A DNA stretch of 64,000 nt, from contig NZ_QVLT01000003.1 in the NCBI RefSeq assembly GCF_003417065.2, positions 154,245 to 218,244 of the forward strand. Direction: 5' to 3'. The notes under the pieces are model-generated. The model was not told the origin of the DNA. It saw only the letters and a list, made by a program, of their open reading frames with translations, and ran no database searches. The stretch comes from Hymenobacter lapidiphilus (lineage in GTDB: Bacteria; Bacteroidota; Bacteroidia; Cytophagales; Hymenobacteraceae). Shown here piece by piece: positions 1-7,779 of this stretch (position 1 is the stretch's first letter; each line of letters opens with the position of its first letter). The position numbers and the translations under genes were made by a program.

Positions 1-770
1 TAGGCGGTGATGCGCAGGTTCCACTGGGGCATCAGCCGGCGCTCGACGGGGAAACCGCCGCGCTCCGAGAGGCCGTCCTTCACCTCATCGTTGCTGAGCA
101 CCGTGCCCAAACCGGGGCACCAGTTCACATAAGTGTCCTGCTGATAGGCCAGCCGGTAGGGGTGTACGGCCTGCAGGCGCTGCTTTTCGGTGAAGCCCTG
201 CCACTGCCCGGCCGTGAACTCGTGGCGCTCGGCCTCATCACCGGCCGCCCGGATGTTGGCGCTGCCGTTGTTGGCAAACTTGTCGAGCAGCGTCTTCAGC
301 GGCTCGGCGCGGTCGGTTTCGAGGTTGTACCAGCTGTTGAACAGCTGCAGGAAAATCCACTGCGTCCACTTGTAGTACTGGGGGTCGGAGGTGCGGATTT
401 CGCGGCTCCAATCGTAGCTGAACCCCAGGGCCGAGAGCTGGCGAATGTAGGTGCTGATGTTCTGCTCGGTGGTCAGGGCCGGGTGCTGGCCGGTCTGGAT
501 GGCATACTGCTCGGCGGGCAGGCCAAACGAGTCGAAGCCCATCGGGTGCAGCACGTTGAAGCCGCGCAGCCGCTTGTAGCGGGCTACGATATCGGAGGCA
601 ATGTAGCCCAGCGGGTGGCCCACGTGCAGCCCCGCCCCGCTGGGGTAGGGGAACATATCGAGCACGTAGTATTTGGGCTTTTCGGAAGCGTTATCGGCCT
701 TGAAGGTCTGGTGGTCTTTCCAGAAGTCTTGCCACTTCTTCTCAATATCCTGGGGATGGTAGCCGGGCAT
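1..770 (-). CDS. leuS: Leucyl-tRNA synthetase, N-terminal part (runs off the window)
   Basis: Class I aminoacyl-tRNA synthetase that charges tRNA-Leu in the cytoplasm. The first 256 codons are visible, from an ATG at 770. The class I signature HVGHP (the HIGH motif) is at about residues 49-53 inside the stretch [16 protein letters not shown], followed by the [16 protein letters not shown] segment typical of LeuRS. The editing domain, KMSKS loop and C-terminus lie outside the window. The upstream region holds AGCT-rich inverted repeats and a long palindrome. Identification is firm. Confidence 0.95.
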   Translation of the reverse strand, partial: MPGYHPQDIEKKWQDFWKDHQTFKADNASEKPKYYVLDMFPYPSGAGLHVGHPLGYIASDIVARYKRLRGFNVLHPMGFDSFGLPAEQYAIQTGQHPALTTEQNISTYIRQLSALGFSYDWSREIRTSDPQYYKWTQWIFLQLFNSWYNLETDRAEPLKTLLDKFANNGSANIRAAGDEAERHEFTAGQWQGFTEKQRLQAVHPYRLAYQQDTYVNWCPGLGTVLSNDEVKDGLSERGGFPVERRLMPQWNLRITA

Positions 771-777
771 GGTTGAC

Positions 778-815
778 GGAGCTGTTAGCTGATAGCCGTC
801 AGCTAATAGCTTTCG
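778..815. repeat. AGCTGTTAGCTGATA / TCAGCTAATAGCT inverted repeat
   Basis: A short inverted repeat just upstream of leuS, built from AGCTNNTAGCTGA units. Related TCAGCTTTCGTTCT pieces occur at 5227-5245 (minus sense) and 9413-9431 (plus sense), so this seems to be a degraded member of a dispersed family and not a leuS-specific regulatory site. Confidence 0.4.
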
Positions 816-873
816 GGCTGTAGGTTAGAGGCGTTTAAGCGGGCGAAATTACGCAAAATTCGTCCTTAGCTGG

Positions 874-973
874 TTTCACGCAGGGTCTCGGGGTGGGTGA
901 CGCAGGGTTTCGCAGTGTCGTTCAACGGCCACTGCGAGACCCTGCGTCACCCACCCCGAGACACTGCGTGAAA
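874..973. repeat. Long palindromic element, 44-bp arms, 12-nt loop
   Basis: Arms 874-917 and 930-973 are complementary at 42 of 44 positions, with loop 918-929 (TCGTTCAACGGC). The right arm ends one base before the TAA stop of the crtA-like gene (974-976). Transcribed, it would form a very stable hairpin at the 3' end of that mRNA, so it may act as terminator or RNA stabiliser. The arms contain a repeated core (CGCAGGGT / GTGACGCAGGG), suggesting the element grew by internal duplication. Confidence 0.85.
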
Positions 974-1654
974 TTATAGCTGCCCGTCCCACGCGCCCTT
1001 GGTGCTCAGCACCCGAAACCGGGCGAACATTTCCTCCGAATACCAGTCTTCCTGCCGCGTCAGGCGAATAACCTCTTTGTGCTTTTCGTTGCGGTAGGCG
1101 TAATCCTGCATGGCGCGGGCCGAGTCCCAGAGGCTGACGGTGGCCTGGCGCACAATGGGCAGCTCGCCCAGCCCGATAGCGGCCCGCACACCCGGCGCAT
1201 CGGCAATGGTGGCACTCACTGGGGCCACGTAGCGCCAGAAACGGGGCGTCTTCAGCAGCCGGATAGACGCCCGCGTAAGTACCAGCACCGGCGCATCAGC
1301 ATCAGCCGTTTCGGTGGCGTAGTCAAACGGGTTCACCCCATCCCAGAGGCCGTGGGCCTTAATGGGGGTCAGGTGAGCCGTCCAGATGTCGGTGGTGCGC
1401 TGGCGGAACTGCTGCCAGAGCGGGTGCCGGCCAAAGAACTCCGCGGCCGCGGCTTCCGACTCCCAGACGGCCATAAAGCCGTAGCGGCGCAGGTTGGGCA
1501 GGGCCCCGAAGCCATTGGTGGCCCCGCTGCCCAGCAGCTTGGCAAACCGCAGACCCGCCACCCGCCGCAGGCCCCACGGGGCCGTGCCCATCTGGGAAAA
1601 CCCCCAACGGCGCTGGTTGGGCTGGAGGGTGATAATAGATAAAGTGGTAAGCAA
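974..1654 (-). CDS. crtA: Spheroidene monooxygenase-like protein (CrtA family)
   Basis: About 226 residues resembling CrtA-type heme monooxygenases that add keto groups to carotenoids, which would fit a pigmented Bacteroidota. Family-like segments are WGFSQMG, the GLRFAKLLGSG stretch, YGFMAVWESEAAAAEFF and the late AHGLWDGVNPF. The longest frame starts with an ATG at 1717, but that start lies inside the hairpin terminator of the upstream gene (1686-1714). A TTG at 1654 gives an N-terminus (LTTLSIITLQ) that fits the family better; an ATG at 1591 is the next choice. CrtA function is inferred; other DUF3291-like monooxygenases are possible. Confidence 0.65.
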   Translation of the reverse strand: MLTTLSIITLQPNQRRWGFSQMGTAPWGLRRVAGLRFAKLLGSGATNGFGALPNLRRYGFMAVWESEAAAAEFFGRHPLWQQFRQRTTDIWTAHLTPIKAHGLWDGVNPFDYATETADADAPVLVLTRASIRLLKTPRFWRYVAPVSATIADAPGVRAAIGLGELPIVRQATVSLWDSARAMQDYAYRNEKHKEVIRLTRQEDWYSEEMFARFRVLSTKGAWDGQL

Positions 1655-1685
1655 GGGAGTGAGGTCTGGAGAGAAAGCAACAAAA

Positions 1686-1714
1686 AAGGGCCGGAATTGC
1701 TTCCGGCCCTTCTG
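1686..1714 (-). terminator. Rho-independent terminator of the stress-protein gene
   Basis: Perfect stem GGGCCGGAA / TTCCGGCCC with loop TTGC (or GCAA on the minus strand), followed on the minus strand by a run of six T. It lies 19 nt past the stop of the gene at 1733-2248. It overlaps the longest reading frame of the next gene, which argues for a later start there. Confidence 0.85.
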
Positions 1715-1732
1715 CAATCAGCCAAATATAGG

Positions 1733-2248
1733 CTACTTGACTTCTACTTTAGCATGTTCGTTCACGTCGTCGGAGTCGCTCTTCTCGCCCGTGGCTACGG
1801 CCCGCACGTAGGCGTAGGCGCGGCTGAGCAGGCCGCTGGGCGAATCCCAGTACTCGCCCTTTTCAATCTCCACTTTCAGAATCATAATGTTAGGGTCCTC
1901 TTTGCCCTCAGGGAACCAGGCCTTCATGTCCTCGCTCCACAGCTCATTGATTTTGGCCTGGTCGCGGTAGGCATTGCAGCGGCCCGAAACCGACACATAC
2001 ACGTTGTCGTCGGGGTTGCCGTAGCTCAAACCTACGTGGCTATCCTTTTTCACCTCGTATACCTTGGCCGAATCCTTATCGGTCAGGAAGAGCAGGGAGT
2101 TGTCGGCCTCGGGCTTCTGGGTGGCCATCGGGCGGCTACGCAACGATTTGTCGTCGTCGGAGGTAGTCGTCATCATGCAGATATTGATGTCCTTGATTTT
2201 TTCGAGCAGCGTCTTAACGTCGTTGGTTACGGGCGTTTTATTAGCCAT
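1733..2248 (-). CDS. General stress protein 26-like, pyridoxamine 5'-phosphate oxidase fold
   Basis: 171 residues with the FMN-binding split-barrel fold of the general stress protein 26 family. Visible features are the strand-helix start VKTLLEKIKDINICMMTT, the RSRPMATQ segment, a middle GLSYGNPDDNVYVSVSG and the late PNIMILKVEIEKGEYWDSPSG. The ATG at 2248 (MANKTP) is preferred over one 13 codons upstream because family members start close to this helix. Members bind flavin or related cofactors; substrate unknown. It stands alone with its own terminator. Confidence 0.88.
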   Translation of the reverse strand: MANKTPVTNDVKTLLEKIKDINICMMTTTSDDDKSLRSRPMATQKPEADNSLLFLTDKDSAKVYEVKKDSHVGLSYGNPDDNVYVSVSGRCNAYRDQAKINELWSEDMKAWFPEGKEDPNIMILKVEIEKGEYWDSPSGLLSRAYAYVRAVATGEKSDSDDVNEHAKVEVK

Positions 2249-2395
2249 GATAATGCAGGTTTGGGTTGGGTTAAATGATAGGAGCAAAGCGCCCTGGCCA
2301 AGGCCGGAGGCGCGGAAGTAAATACGGCCCGCCTATGGTTGGGGTTGGCTATGCGGTCCGCATTGCCCGTATTATACCAACCTTACCCGCACTTC

Positions 2396-3022
2396 ATGAA
2401 CTTTCTGGCCCACCTGCTACTCTCCGGCTCGCCCGCCGCCACCCCCCACTACGACGATATAGTAGTGGGCAACTTCGCGGCCGAAGCCGTGCGGGGCCGG
2501 GCCGGGCTGCTGGCCTACCCCGAGCCAGTGCAGCGCGGCATCCGCCTGCACCGCTTCATCGACTCGTTTACTGACACCCACCCCGTTGTGCGCCGCACCA
2601 CGGCTCGCCTGCGCGAAGCCGGTCTGGGCAAGTGGGCCGGCGTAGTGGCCGACATGGGCTACGACCACCTGCTGGCCCGCGACTTCACCCACCACCACCC
2701 CGCCGAGCCGCTACCCGATTTCGCCCAGCGCCAATACGCGCTACTGCACGCCCGCCGCCACGAAATACCGGAGCGCCTCCAGCCCCTGCTGCACCACATG
2801 CGCCAGGGCGACTGGCTCAGCGGCTACGCCCACCCCACAGGCTTAGAACAGGCGCTGCAGGGCCTCAGCCGCCGCGTGCCCGCCGGGGCCATAATGGCCA
2901 CCGGCGCCGCCGCCTTCCTGGCCGAGCTGCCTGCCTACGAGGCCGATTTCGCGGAGTTCTGGCCGCAGTTGCGGATGGGGGTGGAGGGTAGCATCACTGA
3001 GTTTCTAAAAGAAGTGGGCTGA
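2396..3022 (+). CDS. acpH: Acyl carrier protein phosphodiesterase (AcpH family)
   Basis: 208 residues starting MNFLAHLLLS, the typical opening of the ACP phosphodiesterase (DUF479) family, which removes the 4'-phosphopantetheine arm from ACP. An HD-like arrangement is visible: VVGNFAAEAV, LHRFIDSFTDTHPVV, DMGYDHLLARDF. The frame opens 19 codons earlier at 2339, but the family start is the ATG at 2396. It is divergent from the stress-protein gene. Confidence 0.9.
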   Translation: MNFLAHLLLSGSPAATPHYDDIVVGNFAAEAVRGRAGLLAYPEPVQRGIRLHRFIDSFTDTHPVVRRTTARLREAGLGKWAGVVADMGYDHLLARDFTHHHPAEPLPDFAQRQYALLHARRHEIPERLQPLLHHMRQGDWLSGYAHPTGLEQALQGLSRRVPAGAIMATGAAAFLAELPAYEADFAEFWPQLRMGVEGSITEFLKEVG

Positions 3023-3128
3023 GGAAGCTCCGCTGTTTTTGGCGGGCAAATCGGGAGGGAAAGCAGTGGTTTAAGGTGCTGGCCTCGGATGCAATGAATC
3101 ACCCTAAAAACCGTGCGCCGCCAACTGC
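3023..3128. other. Short convergent gap
   Basis: About 100 bases between acpH and the 3' end of the YeeE/YedE operon. No clear hairpin with a T-run, repeat or RNA gene was seen. Confidence 0.4.
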
Positions 3129-3539
3129 CTACATCGGTAGCTTCTCGCGCAGGGCACTGTAGGTCCAGGTGCCGGCCAGAGCGGCCAGAATCATTACAGC
3201 GGCGGCGGCTACACCGCTGCCGAGCTGGGCAAACAGGGGGCCGGGGCAGGCGCCGGTCAGGGCCCAGCCCAGTCCGAAAATAATGCCCCCGATCCAGGTG
3301 CCGTGGGTGTACTTTTTATCAGCAAGCACGATTTCCTCACCGTTGATGGTTTTGAGGCGGTTGCGCTTGATCAGCTGGATGGAAACCAGGCCCACCACAA
3401 TGGCCGAGCCGATAACGCCATACATATGTAAGGCCTGGAAGCGGAACATTTCCTGAATCCGGAACCAGCTGATGACTTCGCTTTTGGTGAGAATAATGCC
3501 GAACAGCACGCCCAGCGCCAGGTATTTGATGTTTTTCAT
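3129..3539 (-). CDS. YeeE/YedE-type sulfur transporter half (DUF6691 type)
   Basis: 136-residue membrane protein with about four transmembrane helices and the conserved FGLGWALTGACPGPLFAQLG motif whose cysteine is part of the sulfur-relay path in YeeE/TsuA-type thiosulfate importers. It is the second half of a split transporter; its ATG lies 2 nt from the stop of the partner gene. The two halves probably assemble into one membrane protein that imports or releases thiosulfate/persulfide sulfur. Substrate is inferred from family. Confidence 0.85.
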   Translation of the reverse strand: MKNIKYLALGVLFGIILTKSEVISWFRIQEMFRFQALHMYGVIGSAIVVGLVSIQLIKRNRLKTINGEEIVLADKKYTHGTWIGGIIFGLGWALTGACPGPLFAQLGSGVAAAAVMILAALAGTWTYSALREKLPM

Positions 3540-3541
3540 CG

Positions 3542-4102
3542 TTAAAAAAGCAAGGGGTAAATCACCCAGGTTAGCAGCAGGCCTCCCGCAAAAAAGCCGA
3601 TAACGGCCACCAGCGACACCCATTGCAGGTTGGAGAGGCCCGAAATGGCGTGGCCCGAGGTGCAGCCGCCGGCGTAGCGTGTGCCGAAGCCCACCAGAAA
3701 GCCGCCCAGTACCATAAATACCCAGCCCTTCCAGTTGGCCAGATTCTCCAGGGCAAACAGCTCTTTGGGCAGCAGGCCCGAGAAGTCAGTCAGCCCCATC
3801 TGGGTCTTCAGGTCGCGCACGGTTTCAGCCGAAATGGCGATGGTGTCGGGGTGGCCCATCACCTGGTAGCCAATAAAGCCGCCGATGCCAATGCCGAGCA
3901 CAAACCACAGATTCCAGCTTTCCTTGCGCCAATCGTAGGTGAGGAAGGGAATGCCGGCCGGTAGGCAGGCAGCGCACACGTGGCGCAGCGAGGAGCTGAT
4001 GCCCAAGGCTTTATTGCCGATGAGCAGCAGCGCCGGCACCGTGAGGCCGATAAGCGGGCCGGCCACGTACCAGGCCCAGGATTGTTGCAGAAGATCAGTC
4101 AT
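3542..4102 (-). CDS. YeeE/YedE-type sulfur transporter half
   Basis: 186-residue membrane protein with about five predicted helices. It carries the family motif [11 protein letters not shown] near residues 145-155, with the cysteine used in sulfur relay in TsuA-like transporters, and a conserved CAACLPAG segment near 42-49. It is the first half of the split transporter, directly followed by the DUF6691 half. It lies 19 nt downstream of the methyltransferase gene in the same operon. Confidence 0.88.
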   Translation of the reverse strand: MTDLLQQSWAWYVAGPLIGLTVPALLLIGNKALGISSSLRHVCAACLPAGIPFLTYDWRKESWNLWFVLGIGIGGFIGYQVMGHPDTIAISAETVRDLKTQMGLTDFSGLLPKELFALENLANWKGWVFMVLGGFLVGFGTRYAGGCTSGHAISGLSNLQWVSLVAVIGFFAGGLLLTWVIYPLLF

Positions 4103-4121
4103 GAAAACGAGCTACAGAGAA

Positions 4122-4766
4122 CTACGCCGCGGCCGGCTGCTGCTGGCGGCGGAATGAGCAGAACAGGAAGTTCTGGCTGGTTTGAAAGGGGGTGAGGTGG
4201 TCTTCGGTGCGGCAACGCAGTTTCGTGAAGCCCTGCTGCAGCTGTTGCGTGAGGCTGGCCTCATCATACTGCTGCACGGGCAGCCCGCTGCAGGCCGTGG
4301 GGCCATCGGTGGAGAAAGTGCCCATGGTGAGGTAGCCCTGCGGTGCCACAGCCTGCCGGGCCAGGGCCAGGTAGTGCGCCATATCAGAAGCGGTGGTTAG
4401 GAAATGAAACGCGGCCCGGTCGTGCCAAAGGGCGTACTGCTGCGGCGGAATGAAGCCGCGGATATCGGCCTCTATCCACCTTACCCGGTCGGCGGCGGGG
4501 CCCAGGCGCTGGCGGGCGCGGGCCAGCGCCGCCCCCGAAATGTCGAGCACCGTCAGGTTCTCATAGCCCTCGGCCAGCAAAAAATCCACCAGCCGACTAT
4601 CCCCCCCGCCAATATCAATGATGGGAGCTTGGCTGGGTAGTTCGAAGGCGTGGATGAACTCCAGCGAGGTCTGGGGTACTTCTTCTGTCCAGCTCACCTC
4701 GTGGGGCTGGCGGGTTTCGTACACGGTTTCCCAGTGTTGTTTTGGGCCAGATGCGGGCTTTTTCAT
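4122..4766 (-). CDS. Class I SAM-dependent methyltransferase inside the sulfur operon
   Basis: 214 residues from the ATG at 4766 ([16 protein letters not shown]). SAM-binding motif I is [16 protein letters not shown], with [18 protein letters not shown] as motif II and DRAAFHFLT as a post-motif. The opening [19 protein letters not shown] is typical of small TehB/thiol-methyltransferase-like proteins of Bacteroidota. It sits 4 nt after rhodanese and 19 nt before the YeeE half, so it probably acts on a sulfur compound or tellurite-like substrate; this is inference from neighbours. Confidence 0.85.
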   Translation of the reverse strand: MKKPASGPKQHWETVYETRQPHEVSWTEEVPQTSLEFIHAFELPSQAPIIDIGGGDSRLVDFLLAEGYENLTVLDISGAALARARQRLGPAADRVRWIEADIRGFIPPQQYALWHDRAAFHFLTTASDMAHYLALARQAVAPQGYLTMGTFSTDGPTACSGLPVQQYDEASLTQQLQQGFTKLRCRTEDHLTPFQTSQNFLFCSFRRQQQPAAA

Positions 4767-4770
4767 GGCT

Positions 4771-5109
4771 TTAGCGCACCAGCGGTTCAGACCAGTCGAG
4801 CACGCCGCCGAGCATATTATGCACGTTCGCAAATCCGGCTTTGCTGAGCTGCCCGGCTGCCGTGGCCGAGCGGGCACCGCTGCGGCAGTATACGTACACC
4901 GGGGCATCTTTGTCGAGGGCGGCGGCGCGCTGCGTGAAGTCAGGCGCCGTCACTTCCAGGTTCAGGGCGTTGGGCAGGTGGCCGCCGGCAAACTCGTCGG
5001 GGCGTCGCACATCCAGCAGCACCGCGCCGGGCTGGCGCAACCCCTGCGCAAACTGCGCGGGGGTCAGGTTCTGATAAGCGGGAGCAGCGGATTTCAGGAA
5101 ATCAAACAT
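4771..5109 (-). CDS. Single-domain rhodanese sulfurtransferase
   Basis: 112 residues, one rhodanese domain. The catalytic loop CRSGAR carries the persulfide-forming cysteine; the flanking LLDVRRPDEFAGGHLPNALN and NMLGGVLDW are the usual CH2A and C-terminal signatures. The ATG at 5109 starts just before the domain. It is the first gene of a four-gene operon (4, 19 and 2 nt gaps) and likely passes sulfane sulfur to or from the YeeE/YedE transporter. Confidence 0.93.
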   Translation of the reverse strand: MFDFLKSAAPAYQNLTPAQFAQGLRQPGAVLLDVRRPDEFAGGHLPNALNLEVTAPDFTQRAAALDKDAPVYVYCRSGARSATAAGQLSKAGFANVHNMLGGVLDWSEPLVR

Positions 5110-5226
5110 GAGAAGTTTAAAAAAGGAAAGAGGAAATGACCGGGGCCGTATGCCCGCTAGTCGCCGGCTTAAAGCACTCGTGCCTAAGCAAATGCACATT
5201 GCGCCTGAAGCAACGCTTCGCTAATT

Positions 5227-5245
5227 AGAACGAAAGCTGACAGCT
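5227..5245 (-). repeat. Dispersed AGCTGTCAGCTTTCGTTCT piece
   Basis: The reverse complement reads AGCTGTCAGCTTTCGTTCT and matches 9413-9431 with one mismatch. It lies upstream of the rhodanese operon, next to the truncated rhodanese gene. Function unknown; it may mark an old repeat copy. Confidence 0.4.
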
Positions 5246-5261
5246 AGCGGCTAATGGCTCA

Positions 5262-5400
5262 TTACTTAATAGACTGAAACGACTTCACAGCCTCGCCTAA
5301 ATCGAAAACGGGCGTGTTTCCCAGCACCGGGGCCACAATGCTGCTGCCCGCAGCCGAGCGGTAGCCGCCGGCGCAATGCACCACCACCGGCTTGCCAGCT
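5262..5400 (-). pseudogene. 3' remnant of a rhodanese-domain protein
   Basis: The minus strand encodes GKPVVVHCAGGYRSAAGSS and a natural-looking end (VFDLGEAVKSFQSIK, stop TAA at 5262). HCAGGYRS is the active-site loop of the rhodanese domain fused to MBL-fold persulfide dioxygenase-like proteins in Bacteroidota. Everything upstream of the loop is missing: the frame continues into the complement of a TlpA gene fragment. The parent gene probably encoded an MBL-rhodanese of the adjacent sulfur locus. Boundary near 5395-5403 is approximate. Confidence 0.7.
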
Positions 5401-5711
5401 GGTGCCCGCCCTGCGTGGCCGAGATGCCGGGCATTCAGGCACTCTACAAAAAAATGGATCCTGAAAAGGTGGCCTTCGTGATGATTTCGCTGGATGAGAA
5501 TCCGGCCAGGGCCCGGGCCATGCTTAAGCGCAAGGGCTACACGTTCCCGGTGTATTTCCCTGCCGGCCCGCTGGTTCCGCCTTTCAATTCCAACTCCATT
5601 CCCTCCACCGTAATTCTGGGCCCCAACGGCGAGGTAGCCGCTCGCCACGACGGCATGGCCGACTACGACACGCCCGAGTTTAAAGCGGCCCTGGAGCAGC
5701 TGGCGCGCTAG
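5388..5711 (+). pseudogene. Headless TlpA/thioredoxin-like fragment
   Basis: The plus strand encodes LASWCPPCVAEMPGIQALYKK and continues to a normal TlpA-like end with the cis-Pro region NSIPSTVILGPNGEVAARHDG. The CxxC active site (WCPPC) is intact, but the export signal and first beta strands are absent. An ATG at 5376 gives a 111-residue frame beginning MHHHRLASWC, whose first residues are really the complement of the rhodanese VVVHC codons. It could be translated as a cytoplasmic mini-thioredoxin, but a rearrangement relic is more likely. Confidence 0.7.
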
Positions 5712-5940
5712 TCCGGCTTGCTGGTATATACTCCCTCATGCGGGCGCCAGCCATAGTGGCTGCGCTTTCCGTTTATGCCCTTGCGTCTAATTTCCCGCAC
5801 CGGCTACTGCGCGCCGGGCTACCCGTTGGCGAAAATTGTGCTGCGCACTGGCCGGGGTAATAAAGGCCCTGGAGCCTGTCCGCCACTGCCCGTGTGCCGT
5901 ATGCACAGTAGTAAACGGTCACCATTAGTACCACCGCCCC

Positions 5941-6188
5941 ATGAACAAGCTGCTGCGTCTTATTGCCTCCCCGGCCGCCGAATTGCCCGCGCCGCCATTG
6001 GCGCTTCGCTGGTTGCTGCGGGCCTGATCCGGGGCCGCAATGGATTGCCGCTGACGGTGGCCGGCCTGCTGCCGCTGTCGATGGGGGTTTTCGACTGGTG
6101 CTTGCTGGCGCCTCTAAAAGGGCTGCCTTTCAATGGGCCGCAACTTCGCGCTATACTGGGGCCCGAAAGCAGTGCGGTTGCCGGGTAA
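5941..6188 (+). pseudogene. DUF2892 (YgaP-like) membrane protein with a frameshift
   Basis: From ATG 5941 the frame reads MNKLLRLIASPA and then breaks; one frame over it continues RIARAAIGASLVAAGLIRG...LPLSMGVFDWCLLAPLKGLPFNG to a TAA at 6186-6188. Together they make a complete DUF2892 inner-membrane protein, typically MNKLLRF.ASPAGRIARV...FD.C..APLFGLPF. One missing base near 5982-5986 (a GGCCGCCG run) explains the break. DUF2892 proteins accompany rhodanese and sulfur genes. Either a pseudogene or a sequencing error. Confidence 0.72.
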
Positions 6189-6325
6189 GCTCGGCTGCTC
6201 AAAACCAATCAATTGCCAGCCCACTTTATCTCGGGTCCGAAACACCGGCTCACTTCCAACCGAGGTTGCCAAAGCGCGCGAACCACCCTGGCGTGCGGCT
6301 TATTGTCCCGACTCTCAAAACTTCT

Positions 6326-7771
6326 ATGACCGATAACGCTGCTGATTTTGACCTGATTGTACTTGGCGCCGGTTCGGCCGGGCTGGGCCTGAGCTTGTTT
6401 ATGGCCCGCATCAAGCTGCGCGTGCTGCTCATCGACCTCACGGCCGAGGATGTGGGCGGCGACTGTCTCAACCACGGCTGCGTGCCCAGCAAGGCCCTTA
6501 TTCATGCTTCGCGGCAGGTGCATCAGGCCCGGCAGGCCACCCAGTTTGGCCTGCAGGTGAGCGGTGCGGCCGATATGGGCAAGGTGATGGACTACGTGCA
6601 AAGCCGGCAGGACATCATCCGGCACCACGAAACTCCCGAGTACCTGCGTGGGCTGGGCATTACCGTCGAAATTGGCCGGCCCCGGTTTGTGGGCGAGCAC
6701 GCCGTGGAAGTAAACGGCCACACCTACACCAGCCGCAAGCTGGTGGTGGCCACCGGCTCGCGGCCGGCGCAGCTGCAGGTGCCCGGCGCCGACCAGGTAA
6801 ACCTCTACGACAACCAGCGCGTGTGGGACCTGCGCGAGCTGCCCAAACGCCTGCTGGTGGTGGGCGGCGGCCCCAACGGCGTGGAGCTAGGCCAGGCCAT
6901 GCAGCGCCTGGGCTCACAGGTAACTATCGTGCACCACGGGGCCGCCATCCTCGAAAAGGAAGACCCCGCCATCCGGGCCGTGCTGGCCGAGCGGCTGCGG
7001 GCCGAGGGGCTGACTATCCATCTGGAGGCCGAAGTGGAGGCTTTCACCTCGGCTTCCCAGGCCCAGATCAAGCCCAAATCGGGGGACTCGTTTGCGGTGG
7101 ATTTCGACGTGGTGTATGTGGCCATTGGGCGGCACGTGAGCTTTGAGGGGCTACAGCTGGAAAAGGCCGGCGTGGAGGTGGACGAGAAGGGTCACATCAG
7201 ACTCGATGAGCATCTGCAGACCAGCAACCCCGATATTTTCGTGGCCGGCGATGCGGCCAACTCGCTCAAGTTCAGCCACGGAGCCGAGCTGCACGTGCGT
7301 CTGCTGCTGTTCAACTTCTTCTCGCCCATTAAGAAGAAGCTGAGCTACGACCATTTTTCGTGGGTCACCTTTACCGACCCCGAGGTGGCGCACTTCGGCC
7401 TCGACGCTGCCGAGCTCGACCAGCGCGGCACGGCCTACGAGCGGTGGGAAACCAGCTTCGCCGACGACGACCGGGCGGTGGTGGACAGCTACCGCGACGG
7501 CCACCTGCTGCTCTTTATTGAGAAGAATGCCTTGCCGCTGCCCGGCCGCAAGCGCCGCATTCTGGGCGGGGCCATGGTGGCCCCCGGCGCGGGCGAGCTG
7601 ATTCAGGAGTTGATTCTGGCCAATACCAGCGGGTTAGGCATCAGCGAAATTTTCGACAAGGTGTACCCGTACCCGGTGGCGTCCCGCATCAACCAGAAGC
7701 TCATCGTCGACCACCAAGACGTGTCGCCACTGCTGCAAACGGCGCTGGATGTGGCGTTTAAGCTGCAATAA
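6326..7771 (+). CDS. FAD pyridine nucleotide-disulfide oxidoreductase (dihydrolipoamide dehydrogenase / mercuric reductase-like)
   Basis: 481 residues from ATG 6326 (MTDNAADFDLIVLGAG). N-terminal FAD site DLIVLGAGSAGLG, redox-active pair GGDCLNHGCVPSK (two cysteines five apart), NAD(P) site RLLVVGGGPNGVELG, second FAD motif PDIFVAGDAA, then a dimerisation domain. The usual C-terminal catalytic HxxxxE of lipoamide dehydrogenases is not evident; instead GLGISEIFDKVYPYP is present, as in the orphan family members of Bacteroidota. It is intact between damaged genes. Likely a thiol/disulfide reductase; substrate unknown. Confidence 0.87.
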   Translation: MTDNAADFDLIVLGAGSAGLGLSLFMARIKLRVLLIDLTAEDVGGDCLNHGCVPSKALIHASRQVHQARQATQFGLQVSGAADMGKVMDYVQSRQDIIRHHETPEYLRGLGITVEIGRPRFVGEHAVEVNGHTYTSRKLVVATGSRPAQLQVPGADQVNLYDNQRVWDLRELPKRLLVVGGGPNGVELGQAMQRLGSQVTIVHHGAAILEKEDPAIRAVLAERLRAEGLTIHLEAEVEAFTSASQAQIKPKSGDSFAVDFDVVYVAIGRHVSFEGLQLEKAGVEVDEKGHIRLDEHLQTSNPDIFVAGDAANSLKFSHGAELHVRLLLFNFFSPIKKKLSYDHFSWVTFTDPEVAHFGLDAAELDQRGTAYERWETSFADDDRAVVDSYRDGHLLLFIEKNALPLPGRKRRILGGAMVAPGAGELIQELILANTSGLGISEIFDKVYPYPVASRINQKLIVDHQDVSPLLQTALDVAFKLQ

Positions 7772-7779
7772 CGTCCCGG

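Noticed and set aside
162..776. 204-codon open frame opposite leuS
   Set aside because: It is the complement of the well-conserved LeuRS frame; no family resemblance of its own.
3129..4102. A split gene broken by a frameshift
   Set aside because: The two YeeE/YedE halves are normal separate proteins in this group, each with its own start and stop.
5963..6325. N-terminal extension of the oxidoreductase frame to 5963
   Set aside because: This part overlaps the DUF2892 relic in another frame, and the FAD motif starts right after ATG 6326.
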